From Malania oleifera (Eukaryota > Streptophyta > Magnoliopsida > Santalales > Ximeniaceae): a stretch of DNA of 64,000 nucleotides. The stretch is taken from positions 73,210,597-73,274,596 of the forward strand of contig NC_080419.1 of the NCBI RefSeq assembly GCF_029873635.1, in the 5' to 3' direction. A program made the position numbers and the translations under genes. The notes below the pieces were generated by a model. The model saw only the letters and a program-made list of their open reading frames with translations. It was not told the DNA's origin and made no database searches. Below are positions 44,333 to 56,720 of this stretch, one piece after another. Positions within the stretch are counted from its first letter, which is position 1. The number at the start of each line of letters is the position of its first letter.

Positions 44333-45171
44333 CTTAAATTATACTATTTATTACAAATGCCTCCTTAAACTTTTAAGAGTGACACTTATATTCTCTAAAC
44401 TATCTTCATGATTGTAAAAAGTTCCTTTCATTAATTAAAAATAGTTAAATATAATGGATTAATGTAATACATATGACACATGAATAATTAATCATTTTTA
44501 AGACAAAATTTCCCTCACAAATCGAAGGAATATATTGTTTTTAATGCATTTTACTGAGTGATTGTGGCAAAAATGCCCGTAAGAGAGGGGGGCGGGGGGG
44601 TGAAGAAATCACTTTGGGCTCAAATGACAAAAAACAAAAGAAAAAACATAGAAATATTAATTGAATTATAAAAATAAAAAATTGACAAAATATTGAGGAA
44701 TTAAATAATTAATTTTCTAAAATTAAAATACACGGTATCCACATTACATAGGTAGTATAGTATACATTAATAAAGTAGCGTATCCTATATATTATAATTT
44801 TATCTATTCCCATAACATTATCTTATGAACTTACATTGTACTATCCCAAAAACTTAATTCAAAAATTAATTTAAACTTAATCAATGAACTACTTTTTTAT
44901 TTATTCATAATATTTAATACACTTTATACCTAGAAATCCTTGAAACTTCACAACAATTTCGACAGTTTTGAGGTTGTTTGATACTTATTATTGAAAAGTT
45001 GCTACCAAATTATGTGGAGTGAAATTAAAACAAAAGAGTATTTAAGTATTCTTTAAAAATTTATTTTAGCCAATGGATGTTAACTCTCTTACTCCTTATA
45101 TAGTCAAGAGGGTTTAAGTGTCATATTAAAAGTTTAAGGGAATATTTGTAATGGATGGTATAATTTATGGT
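44333..45171. mobile_element. MITE-like element with long inverted repeats
   Basis: The stretch 44334-44398 ('ttaaattatac...ttacaaatgcctccttaaacttttaagagtgacactt') is the imperfect reverse complement of 45105-45170. The inverted repeats span about 65-70 bp, with AT-rich unrelated sequence between. No duplication was resolved and no transposase is present. Confidence 0.5.
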
Positions 45172-45192
45172 TAATAATAAATAAAAACACAT

Positions 45193-45585
45193 GTTGATGT
45201 AGGGGCAACATCAAGATTTTGCAGCCATGGAGAAATTAGAAGAGAGGAAGGGGAAGGGAGGAGATAGGGGGTACTAAGGGGAAATTTCACATTCAATTCA
45301 ATTTAAATTCATCAACAACTGCCTACAACGTGGCTTTCACACACTATTTATAAGAAAACATCTTCACATGAAATTGCATAAATACCTGAAATTACATTAT
45401 ATTACAAACATTCCCCTAGAATTTACAAATACTATAAACAAGCCCCCAAATACACATAATACTTTACTAATTAAAGTAAACACATAATAAACTACTTACT
45501 AAACTCAACAATCCCTAATCCAATTTTTCTTAAGTATTCTCCAACAAGGATCTTCCCAAAGGTCTTACTTTTTTTCCTACATCAA
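45193..45585 (-). mobile_element. Probable LTR (393 bp) of an otherwise lost element
   Basis: Ends are TGATGTAGG...CCTACATCA, a perfect 9-bp inverted terminus typical of LTRs. On the minus strand it is preceded by GCCAGGAGAGAGT, a plausible purine tract. Upstream of that, 45600-45640 reads like the end of a Gypsy pol (translating NSRSNFF before the stop). The rest of that element is cut off at about 45715 by the next one. Confidence 0.45.
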
Positions 45586-45715
45586 CTCTCTCCTGGCTAA
45601 AAAAAATTTGACCTTGAATTTTGAAATGGTAGAGGATTAAAAAGGAGAAGCAAACTCGGACTCTTCAAAAGTGAGCATGAGACAAGAAACCACATTCCAT
45701 TGGCCGCACCATAGA

Positions 45716-45863
45716 TGTAAAGACCCAAAAATTTTAATTTATGAGAAAACAAGAAAAAGGAAAAAGAAAGAAAAGAAAAAAAATTAAATTTAAATGTGTG
45801 CATGCAAATAATTATAACTATAAATGAACAAGCATACACAAACTGAATTTAAAGTGCAGAGAT

Positions 45864-45904
<41 letters not shown>

Positions 45905-46545
45905 GAGACATGATTTGTTATCGAGGTTCGGCTAAACCAGCCTATGTCCTCGCCTTGGACATACCCCCCAAGGATTTCACTATCCCTGCTCACTTAAACG
46001 GGTGGGGTAGAAGCTATTTACAACCTCTCCTTATGGGGCGAAGAATACCCCTATTAGGGAGTTGAACGGAGAACTCTGCGGGTGTAGGCCTTGTCATACT
46101 AGGGGACTTTTCAGTAGTCATGTAAGAGAATAAACTAAAGTAATAATTTTCCATGAAAATTGTTATTATTTATTAGTTGATTTATATTTAGAAAGCATGT
46201 ATTATATATGAGTATTATTGAGAAAATGTATATTTGAGAAAAATACTGCTGATATACAGGAAATATGATTTCAGAACAAAATGTATGATTTTATTTAGCA
46301 TTGTGTGGCATGAATATAATTTTACACATATTGTATTATGTTAAGTCGATTTTACAGTTAAAGCATGTTTTAGTGATTTTTAAAAATAACAGGATAATGC
46401 AATACATTATGATTTCATAATATATGATAAATAATACCTTTACTCAGATCAGTATGTATGTTATGTTCGGTGCAAGGCCGTGATTGATAGCTAGCGTAAG
46501 GCCGCAGTTATTTATGTTATTCGGCGCAAGTTTGTAGTGATGGTT
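45716..46545 (+). repeat. Chimeric, partly deleted 5' LTR of the Gypsy element
   Basis: It starts TGTAAAGACCC, like the 3' LTR start TGTAGAGACCC at 51140. However, 45845-46070 resembles the LTR of the unrelated 25-34 kb element (GTTATCGAGGTTCGG at about 45917 onward). From 46077 it matches the 3' LTR again (GAACTCTGCGGGTGTAG). After about 46545 the rest of the LTR and the primer binding site are missing. A (GA)n run lies at 45869-45901. Confidence 0.6.
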
Positions 46546-46744
46546 TGTGTGTCTTTCCTGGGGTGACGATTTTAGGAAAGTCATGGTAAACTATTGTCGG
46601 GTTGGGTATCTAGGTTACAGGACTGAACTTTAAATCAAGATCAGGGGTAATGAAATAGTTAAGGATATGGCATATTAGTTGAATAATTTGTGTAGGGTAT
46701 ATTGTGGTGATAGGGTCCTAAACTAAGTTTATTGTCTTTTCAAG

Positions 46745-49700
46745 ATGGACACTGGAGGTAGTAGCACCCATGCTAGTGGTAATGAGGATGCTGGGCCCTC
46801 AGGCACTGCGGATGGTGATTCAGATGCAGTACTACGGAGCGTGGCTCAGCAAGTTATGACTGAAATTGTTAGGAGCTCCAGAGAGTAGGGTGGTCCGTCT
46901 GTAGGCCACGACAGTTCGATTGAAAAGTTCATTAAGATGAATCCTCCAGCTTTCTTAGGAGGAACTGATCATGTAGTCACTGAAAATTGGGTACAGGAGA
47001 TTGAAAAAGTATTTGCAGTGTTGTAGTGTTCTGAGAAGCATAGGGTGTTGTTCGCTACGTATAAACTGATTGGGGAGGCTGAGAGATGGTGGACGTCAGT
47101 GAAACTCTTGGAGTAGCAAAGGACAGTGCCTATAGAAATGACATGGGAGCGATTTAAGGAGATATTTTTCGATAGATATTTTCCTAACTCATCTAGGGAA
47201 GCCAAGATAGAGGAGTTCCTAAATTTGAAGCAAGGACAATAGACAATACAATAGTACGCAGCGAGGTTCATTAAGTTATCTTGCTTCGCCCCATACATTA
47301 TTCCAAACGAGACGAAGAAGGTACGATAGTTTGAAAGAGGTTTAAGGAGAGAATTATATAAGCAAGTGTCGATACTAAAATTGTAAGATTTTACCGAGCT
47401 GGTAAATAGGGCAACTATGGCAGAAAACGGGGAGCGGTTGGAGGCTGAGGAGCAGAGATAGAAGAAGATATCCACGCCTTCTAGTTCTCAGCAGGGGTTC
47501 GGTCGTGGTTCGTGGAAGAGAGGTGGCTACTATAAGGATCGAAGGTAGGAGTTAGGGAATCGTGGTTTTCAGGGTATGCAACCTTTTCTAGCTTGCCCGT
47601 CTTGTGGGAAGAGACATTCGTGTGAGTGTCGTGCAGGACAAGGTATCTGTTATCTTTGTGGGGAGGCATGACATATAATGAGAGATTGTCAAGCTCAGAT
47701 TGGTGCTGCTCTCGCTCCTATACCTATTTGGCACCCCGGGGGGTCTATTAGGTGCCACGTGGAGGCCAACAGAGGAATATGGCTCTAGTTAGAGTTTTTG
47801 CTTTGATGTCAGGTGATGCAGAGACAGTCGACGACGTAATGACAGGTATAGTTAGCATGTTTTCATTTAAAGTTATTATATTATTTGATTCAGGAGCCAC
47901 ACACTCATTCGTGTCTATGGGGTGCATTAAATTATGTGGGACAGAAACACAGTTATTAGATACTGAACTATTAGTAACTACACCGATCGGGTTAGCAGTG
48001 AGGTGTAGTAGGGTGCTCTGGGGCTGTCCAATTGATATTCAGGGGAAGATTTTGTCTGCTGATTTGATAGTTTTGGACATGCACAGGTTTGATGTCATAT
48101 TCAGCATGGATTAGCTAGCAACTAATTTTGCCAGTATAGATTTCCGTTTAGGAGAAGTAATATTCATACCTCTAGGAAGACCAGAATTCAGGTTTATAGG
48201 GTCGCGAGTGCAATCCCTATCTTAGTTAGTTTCAGCTATTCAGGCGAGGAGACTACTCCTGAGTGATTGTCAGGGATTCTTGGCCTTTGTGAAGGAAATG
48301 TTAAGGAATGAATTGAAACTCACTAGTACGCCAGTAGTAAAAGAGTTTACAGATGTTTTTCCAAATGAGTTACCAGGTTTGCCACCTGATCGTGAGATAG
48401 ATTTTCCTATTGATCTGTTGTTAGGTACAACACCAATTTATAAAGCACCTTACCGAATGACGTCCGCAGAGTTGGTAGAATTAAAGAATCAGTTACAGGA
48501 TCTACTTGATAAGGGTTTTATACGGCCTAGTGTATCTCGGTAGGGAGCTCCAGTACTATTTGTGAAGAAGAAAGACGGGTCTATGAGGATGTGTATAGAT
48601 TATAGGAAAATTAATAATGTGACATCAAGAACAAGTATCCTCTACCCCATATAGATGATTTATTTGACCAGCTCTAGGGTACACGGGTGTATTCTAAGAT
48701 TGACCTTAGATCAGGCTATAATCACGTAAAGGTAAGGGTAGAAGATGTATCGAAGACGGCTTTTCGGACCAGGTATGGGCATTATGAGTTTCTTGTTATG
48801 CCTTTTGACCTGACAAATGCTCCTACAATATTCATGGATTTGATTAATAGAATCTTCCACCAATACTTATACTAGTTTGTTGTTATTTTTATTGATGATG
48901 TACTGGTCTATTCGAGGAGCTATGAGGAGCATGAGACTCATTTGAGGTAGGTCTTACAAACGCTTAGGGAAAAGAAGTTATATGCCAAATTCAGTAAATG
49001 TGAATTCTAGCTCGAAAAGGTTGTGTTTTTGGGGCACGTCATCTCAGGGAATTAAATTTCTGTGGATCCTAGTGAAATTGATGCGATAATGAATTGGGCT
49101 AGACCGAGGAACGTCCAGGAGATTAGAAGTTTCTTGGGGCTAGCTGGGTATTACCGTCATTTTGTTGAGAAATTTTCAGCATTATCAGGGCCTTTGACGT
49201 GATTAACTAGGAAGAACGTCAGGTTTGAATGGGACAATAGCTGTGAGTAGAACTTTTAGGAATTGAAGCAAAGGCTTGTCACGACACCTGTGTTGATCAT
49301 CCCGTCAGGGGGTGAAGGTTATGTTATCTACAGTGATGTGTCCTTGAAGGGACTTGGCTGTGTACTAATGCAGCATGGTAGAGTGGTAGCATATGCTTCC
49401 AGGCAGTTGAAAGAGTATGAGAAGAACTACCCTACCTATGATCTTAAATTGGTTGCAGTAGTATATGCATTGAAGATTTGGAGGCATTACCTGTATGGCG
49501 AACGATGCGAAATCTTCTCCGACCATAAGAGTTTAAAGTACTTTTTCACTCAGAAGGAACTAAATATGAGACAGAGAAGGTGGTTGGAGCTAATTAAAGA
49601 TTTTGATTGTACTATTAGTTACCACTCAGGGAAAGAAAACGTGGTAGTTGATGCGTTGAGCAGGAAGTCTGTGGGACCAGCGCTAGTAGTTATGGAGATT

Positions 49701-50868
49701 TAGTATCCGATCATGATGGATCTGGAGAGGCTTGGTATAGAGATAGTTGAGAGTGATCCTCACACATGCGTTGCTAGTTTAGTGGTGCAGCCTACTCTGC
49801 AGGAAAGGATTAAAGTTGCTTAGAAGGAGGATCCAGAATTAGCAGAGGTAATGGTCAGAGTACAGAATGGTCAGGGAGAGGATTTTTGTATTATAGATGA
49901 TGGAGCTTTGATGTTTCGTTCAAGATTATGTGTTCCTGCTGATGCTGATATTAGGAAGACCATTTTAGAAGAGGCTCACAGATCTTTGTACATGGTTCAT
50001 CCCGGTAGTACGAAAATGTATAGGGATCTGTGAGAATCCTATTGGTGGAGTGGTATGAAGAAGGAGATTGCCAAGTATGTAGCATAGTGTTTGATGTGTC
50101 AGTAGGTAAAAACTGAGCACCAGAGGCTAGCAAGCCTTTTGTAGTCACTTTTTATCCTAGAATGGAAATGAGATCACATATCTATGGATTTTGTTTCAGG
50201 GCTACCGTCGGCATTGCATGACCATAATGCAATCTGCCTGATCATGGATCATTTGACTATGACCGTCCACTTCCTTCCCATTAAGATTAGCTACTCCATG
50301 GATAGACTGGCAAAGATTTATCTTCAGGAAATAGTCCGTTCTCATGGTGTGCTAGTGTCTATAGTGCCAGATCAAGACCCACGTTTCACGTCATGTTTTT
50401 AGAGGAACTTGTAGGAGGCTCTAGGGTCTCAGTTATCTTTCAACATGGATTTTCATCCTCAGTCAAATGGGTAGGCTGAGAGAACGATTCAGATATTATA
50501 AGATATGCTTCGAGCATGCATGCTGGATTTCGGGGGTAGTTGGACTCAGTTTATGCCGCTGGTAGAGTTCGCGTACAATAACAGTTATTAGGTTAGCTTT
50601 ACCACCTGTGTTGTCCAGGATACACGATGTATTCCATGTCTCTATGTCGAGGAAATATGTCTCAGACACTTCTCACGTAATTAGTTATGGTGAATTAGAA
50701 TTCAATGATTCACTAATTTATAAGGAGGTACTAGTACAGATTATGGACAGGAAAGAACATGAATTACATAATAAGAAGATTCCTCTAGTAAAAGTTCTGT
50801 GGAAAAATCATGCAATAAAAGAAGTTTCTTGGGAACTTGAGGAACAGATAAGACAGAAATACCTGTAA
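46745..50868 (+). pseudogene. Gypsy gag-pol, multiply interrupted
   Basis: Gag opens at ATG 46745 and stays in one frame to about 47740 except for stops. It ends in a zinc knuckle with CYLCGEA and HIMRDC (about 47648-47690). A frameshift leads into the protease with DSGATHSF (around 47890). Reverse transcriptase follows: [53 protein letters not shown], then [12 protein letters not shown]. RNase H has [13 protein letters not shown] and [12 protein letters not shown]. Integrase has HPGSTKMYRDL, MDFVSGLP and PDQDPRFT, HPQSNG. Its C-terminal region is deleted: AYNNSY at about 50585 is followed almost at once by the tail IHDVFHVSM...LWKNHAIKEVSWELE, which ends at 50868. That tail and the domain order point to a Tekay/Del-like chromovirus. 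Most stops are TAG in place of expected Gln or Trp codons. Confidence 0.88.
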
Positions 50869-53432
50869 TTGTTCCATGGGGTTCAGTTGTAATTAGGTAA
50901 GTGTAATGTTTCTTTTGCAGGTTAGTCAGTGTATGTATTAGTTTAGTTAGTAAGTAGTATTTTGGTTTTGGGAGAATTTTATTTTATACATGTAATCTCC
51001 TAGAACTTGGAATGTAACCATTGTATTCCTCTGTCATAAGTAAGGGTAAGTAATAAAATAAGTAGACCACTTTTCTTAAGGGATGATGAATCATATGGAT
51101 AGTAAATTTCTAGGATGAAATTTTATAAGGAGGGGTGAATGTAGAGACCCGATGAATTATATCAATTAAATAATAAAGGAGGAGAGAGAAAAGGGAATTG
51201 AAAAATGGAACTAAACAGGGTCTCATTGACGAACGGGATTCTTGGGCTCATCGATGGGGACACGTGTCTCGTCGACAAGAAGATACCGAGAAGGCTATTT
51301 TAAGCTCTAAATTTTGTCGACAAGGGATAGCATTCATCGACGAACTCCCTTCGTGGCTTCGTCAACAAACTCACGTGGCTCATCGACGAAGACTAGTGTA
51401 TTAATAGCCCTAGATTCAATTTTCTTAAGAAAATTTCATGCAGAACACACACACTCTCTCTCTCTCTCTCTAAGATTTCGGGCCGAATTCTTGTCGGTTC
51501 GATGATCCGAGGCTGCCACAGCAGTTATAGGGAAGTTGTCTTCAAGTCTGCCAGAGTGGATCGTTGGTGGGGTCAACTTGGATTTCATCCTAAATTCAAG
51601 GAAAATCCTTTTATTCAATATTTGGCTTTCCTACGGTTGTAGAAAGTATAATACTTAAAGAAATACTGAAGTTTTGTTCTGAAAGATATTGTTTTAGAGA
51701 GTTGAACAAGGAACCCTGCGGGTGTAGTCCTTGTTATACTAGGGGACTTTTTAGTAGTCAGGTAAGGGAATAAATTAAAGTAGTAATTTTCCATGAAAAT
51801 TTTTATTATTTATTAGCTGATTTATATTCAGATAGTATGTATTATATATGGGTATTATTGAGAAAATGTATATTTGGGAAAAATACTGCTAATATATAGG
51901 AAATATGATTTCAGAACAAAATGTATGATTTTATTTAGCATTGTGTGGCATGAATATAGTTTTACGCATATTGTATTACGTTAAGTATGGGTGAGCAAAC
52001 GGTCGGTTCGGCTAAATTCGGGTAATTAACCGAATTAACCAAAAAATTCGGTCAAATAATACCATTAACGGAACTGAACGAATTGACGAAGGACACCGAA
52101 CTGAGCCCGACCGATTTGCCCATTCGGGTAATTCAGTTAACCGATTTTAATTGATTTTAACCGAAATTATTTAAAATTAATTGCTAGAAATAGAATACAG
52201 TTATAATTTTTTTTAAAACCAAATCCATCTTAATTAAATACCTTATTTATTAATTTTATTAATGAAAATAATATTTTACCATAGAACAAAGAATCCAAAA
52301 CAAGAAAAACTACGACAAAAAATAATAATAATAATAATGTCGAGTATAAGCAAGCTTAATTAAACTCCTTAATGCACCTGCATAAGCAAAATAAGGTGGT
52401 TCACAATAAGCATAACCAGTGTTCATAAAATTGCCAAACCAAATGACGAGTATAAGCACAAGTTTAGTTTCTACTAAAGAGTAAAGGCAAATTAAGCAAG
52501 ACAATCCTAGAGTTCAATAGGAAAAAAAAAAAAATAGGTGGGGTGGAGTGAATTGGTGGTAGGGTTACCCATCGTCAGCTTAATTAAGAAACTCTTAATT
52601 CCGAAGAAAAAAAAAATCTATGATGACACCATCAAAGGCTCATAACTAGCTAGCTAGCTAGGTGTCTTATCTCTGCTTAGATAAAATCTAGTCAATGTAA
52701 AAATAGAAGTATAGAACCCTGTTTACATAAAATCTAATCGATGTAAAAATAAAATCATGAGCATATCAAAACAATCTAGAAAATCTTCCTAAAAAAATAT
52801 AATCACAGACCAAACATGAAATTTAAAGGTCTGTAGTGTCTACTTGGATTTGAGTTCAAGAGTTCAAAGTCCCTAATATTATATTACAAACCAATGTAAA
52901 TAGTTTGTATGAAATAAAAATAAAAAATAAACTTGAAATATAAATTGTTTCTGAAAAATTAAGAAAAAAAACTAGGGCTTCAATGCTTCATACATGAGCT
53001 GACTAGCTTCTTGTATTACAAACCCCCACTCTTCAACTTCTTACATTACAAAATACAAACTACAATTTCTCTGCGCTTATTTCACCTGCAAGTCTGCAAC
53101 AAATCAAAATAATGATAATTGATAGCATGTAATTTATATGACAAAACACTAAAGCATAATCTCAATATGAAAGTATGAAACTAACCCTTTGTCTTTCTTT
53201 GTTTGACTTATTCACCAATTATGGACTCCAATGCAACGGTTGAAAACTTTAAAAAATTGTATAGAAGCACTTGTAAGTTGTAATAATTAATCATTCAATG
53301 AACAAATGAAAATTTTTGATAATATATAAATATAATATTACCTTTTTCTAGATTTTCAAGGTCATCTATGTCTTCTTCAACCTTAATTGGAGTATATGAA
53401 CCCCACATCCAATCTTGTGTACAGATAAGAGC

Positions 53433-55411
53433 TTAAACAATTTTAGGAGTCGAAGAACTCCTAAAGGCATCGAGAACATGCCCCCTTGTGCTAAAAGCAG
53501 ACTCTAAAGCAACTGTAGAGATGGGTACTGCTAAAACATCACGAACCATATGTGAAAGGACGGGAAACCTTTGACTATTTAACCTCCACCACTCCAAAAT
53601 ATCAAAGCCCTCCACATCTTTTTCACAATCCTCCCCCAAATACCTATCCAACTCTGATTTATTATCTCCACCTCCAATTTGAGTCTTGTACTTTTGATAC
53701 AAAACTTTGAACTTTCGTTCTGCTGCTTCACCTTGACTAGTGGAGCAAATGGAGCTTGAAGTTTCACTTCTGTTTGATTCTTCATTTTTAGATTGTGACA
53801 ACTTTTTATACTCAGCAAACAATTCAAATGTTGTATCTTGAACCTTTTTCCCCACCAATAAACCTTTGTCACCTTCATACATAGTAGAAAGAGCATATTG
53901 CACAAATCCCAACTTACATCTAGGGTCAAGAACAAATGCAACAAAAATCAACATATTCATTTTGTCAATGTTTCCCCAGTACTTGTTGTATTTATCCTTC
54001 ATTTTCATGCTCATTAAACTCAACTCCAGGTCATCACTATTTTCCCACTTTTTTAGAAGACAATCAATCCCACTAATTTCATCAAAGAACCTGAAACTCG
54101 TACAGTGAGTTCATAAAAATGTTTCAAAAACATCACAAATTTTCTGACTTTTTCCCAATCAAAACTACTTGATATGCCATCCCTAGTCTCAAGCTCAATT
54201 CTAAATGAAGGATCTTCATCCCTAAAGCTTTCAAAATCCATTTCATATCTTTGAGCTGTGTTTAGCATCATATAAGTAGAATTCCATCGAGTGCTAACAT
54301 CTAGGCATAACATCTTTTTGCATTCTACTTTTTCTACTTCTACACAACGCTTGAAATTTTTCAACCTAGCAGGTGAATGCCTAACATATCTGACTAAGTC
54401 TCTAACACGAGCAACTGAATCCCCCATTTCTTTCAAACCATCTTGCACAACTAGGTTAATTATATGTGCAATGCATCTCATGTGCAAGAATTTGCCCCCT
54501 AGAATGTATTTTCTCCAATTTGAAACTTTTCTTTTTATATAGGCAATTGCAACATCATTTGAACTTGCATTATCTACAGTCATTGTAAACACATTATCAA
54601 CTCCCTAGCCAAGCAAACACCTCTCAATGGCCATACCTATATCTTCACCTTTATGACTATAAATTGGACAAAAGTTAAGGATCTTTTTGTTCATTTTCCA
54701 ATTATTATCTATAAAGTGTGCAGTCAAACACATATAATTGACCTTTTGCAAAGAAGTCCATCTATCAGTTGCGAAACTAACCCTTTGAGATGAGGTTTTC
54801 AAAAAAAAATTCAACTTTAACCTCTCTTCCATGTAAAGGTCATAACAATCCCAAGAAATTGTCCATCTTGATGGAATTCGAAAACGAGGGCATGCAACTT
54901 TCATAAGATGTTTGAATCCCATATTCTCTACAAATTTAAAAGGCAATTCATCAACCGTAAGCATGTAAGATAATGCCTTTCGAATTGCCTCTTGGTCAAA
55001 TTTTCAATTTGTAAAAGTTGCCTCTGAGCCCTCTACATTTTTTGAGGCTGGTTGATAATTTAATTGTGTCTATTTTGTTTCTTCAACATGTGGATTTTGT
55101 GCACATCTAACCATATGATATCTAAGTGTGCCCGTACCATTTTTTTTAGGATCATCACAGTAATCAATATGACAATAATGACATTTACCCTTAATTTCAC
55201 CAGACTCCGTTACAAATTTAGTAAAGTGATCCCACACTTCAGATCTTGGTCTCATTCTCTTCCTAATTTTCTAATTAGATTGAGTAGGAGGATTAGTAGC
55301 ACTCTCACTTGTCTTGCTCGGATTTGAAGGCTAATGTTGGGAATTAGCTTGCATCATTATTGTATCCTCCAAGTTTGGCACCTCCACCTCTATAGGCAAG
55401 TCATTGCTCAT
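53433..55411 (-). pseudogene. hAT transposase (BED zinc finger, hAT dimerisation domain), inactive
   Basis: The minus strand starts at ATG 55411 (MSNDLPIEVEVPN). A BED-type finger follows (CHYC...RYHMVRC, about 55190-55110), then the transposase core with SFATDRWTS, TVDNASSNDVAI, MRCIAHIINLVVQDGL and LDVSTRWNSTYMML. A spacer follows, and then the C-terminal dimerisation domain with LDRYLGED, FDILEWWRLNSQRFPVLS, VPISTVALESAFSTRG, ending at stop 53433. In-frame stops include TAG at 54605-54607. Around 54080-54100 a small deletion with frame change joins VSGSL to the downstream DEISG region. The family cuts and pastes hAT elements; this copy cannot be active. Related to the plant RICESLEEPER/DAYSLEEPER-type group. 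Confidence 0.9.
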
Positions 55412-56298
55412 TTTCCCTTTAATATCTAAAAAAAAATAAAAACGAAACACGCATGGCTTTGTTTATTGAAGGAAAAAACTAAAATAAAACAATATGAAGA
55501 ACCTTCTTCCACAAGTTTGGCAGATATGGTTACTGATTCTGTAAAGGAAATTCCTTTAGGGGCTACTATCAAAAGTGGAAGAATTCTCCCTTCTACTGAG
55601 AAAAATGGAAGTCCTTGTTTGTATGGAAAAAAAAAAGTGTTGAATGGAAATGCAATAAATATAAAGGTTCTATAAACTCATCTCAAGCAAGATTTAAAGT
55701 CAAGCAAGTTGATTCTCAAAAAGTGGAAAATTAGATAGAATCTTGTTCTCTCCCGAGGCTGATGAATTTCTCTCCTATTCTCAAAATGAATTCTTGTATC
55801 TAGGTATTTCCAATCACTCTCCTATTACTCTTATGCTTGGAAACAAAGAAACCTGTCCTGTGAGAATACCATCAATTTTGATTGCAAAAAAAAAAAAAAA
55901 AAAGTTCAGCCTTTCCTATCAATTGTTGCAAGTACTTGGAATATATTTGTGAATGGATTTCCCATGTATTCTCATGCATGAAGTTGAAATTTCTATAAGG
56001 TAAACTAAGGCTTTTCCATAAGCAATGCAACTGCAAGATAAATAGTATAATTACTTCTGCCAAAGAGGATGTGTTGACTGCTAAATCCTACAAAAGCTAA
56101 GAAAAAAAATGGAAGAATATCTAGTTTTTTTTTATATTGCTAATAAAGAAATTCAAAGATAAAGAAAGTTGGCTAAATATTAGAGATAGAAATACCATAT
56201 GTTTCTACTATTATTGAGAATGGAAGAGCAAATTCACAGAAAAGATCATTGAATATAGCTAAAGGACATAGGTTGGATTCAGATAATTATATTACGAA

Positions 56299-56720
56299 AG
56301 AAGAAGAAGAAGAAGAAGAAGAAGAGGAGAGGAAGAGTTATCGGGTTTGCACGACGAGCTGGTGGCCGCCGAGCTGAGATAGAGAAGAGAAGCTGAGACG
56401 CCGAGGGCCAAGTGGAGTGGTTGAGACGCTGAGGGCCGAGAGGTTGGACTCTAGAGAGCCGAGCTGCTGAAGACTCGAAGAGGGGATTCGTCGACTCCGA
56501 GAGGTGGTCCAATGACTCCGATGAAGAGCTGCGGGCGGTGGGCCTACGGCGCAAATGGGTAGAGCACAGAGAAATGAAAACCCTAGCCCTAACTCTAATC
56601 CCCAATCCCTAATTCCCAAATTCCTTTTCTCCCACTTAGTGTCTCAGTGAAGTGAGACCCCTCCGCGGCTTCGCCCTTTTCCCCCTTAGGCCCCAAGCCC
56701 CAAGCCCGAGTCCCCCGACT
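56299..56720. other. GC-rich, telo-box-containing segment inside the hAT element
   Basis: A (GAA)n run (56299-56325) is followed by about 390 bp clearly more GC-rich than the rest of the element. The segment includes AAACCCTAGCCCTAAC near 56579, which resembles the telo-box of many plant housekeeping promoters. It lies about 0.9-1.3 kb upstream of the transposase ATG, so it may be its promoter, leader or a captured host fragment. ORFs here on both strands do not resemble known proteins. Confidence 0.4.

Noticed and set aside
46969..47475. 168-residue minus-strand ORF
   Set aside because: A shadow of the Gypsy gag, which is well supported on the plus strand.
56279..56619. Overlapping 93- and 108-residue ORFs in the GC-rich hAT block
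   Set aside because: Two frames of the same block, partly translating a (GAA)n repeat; no domain.
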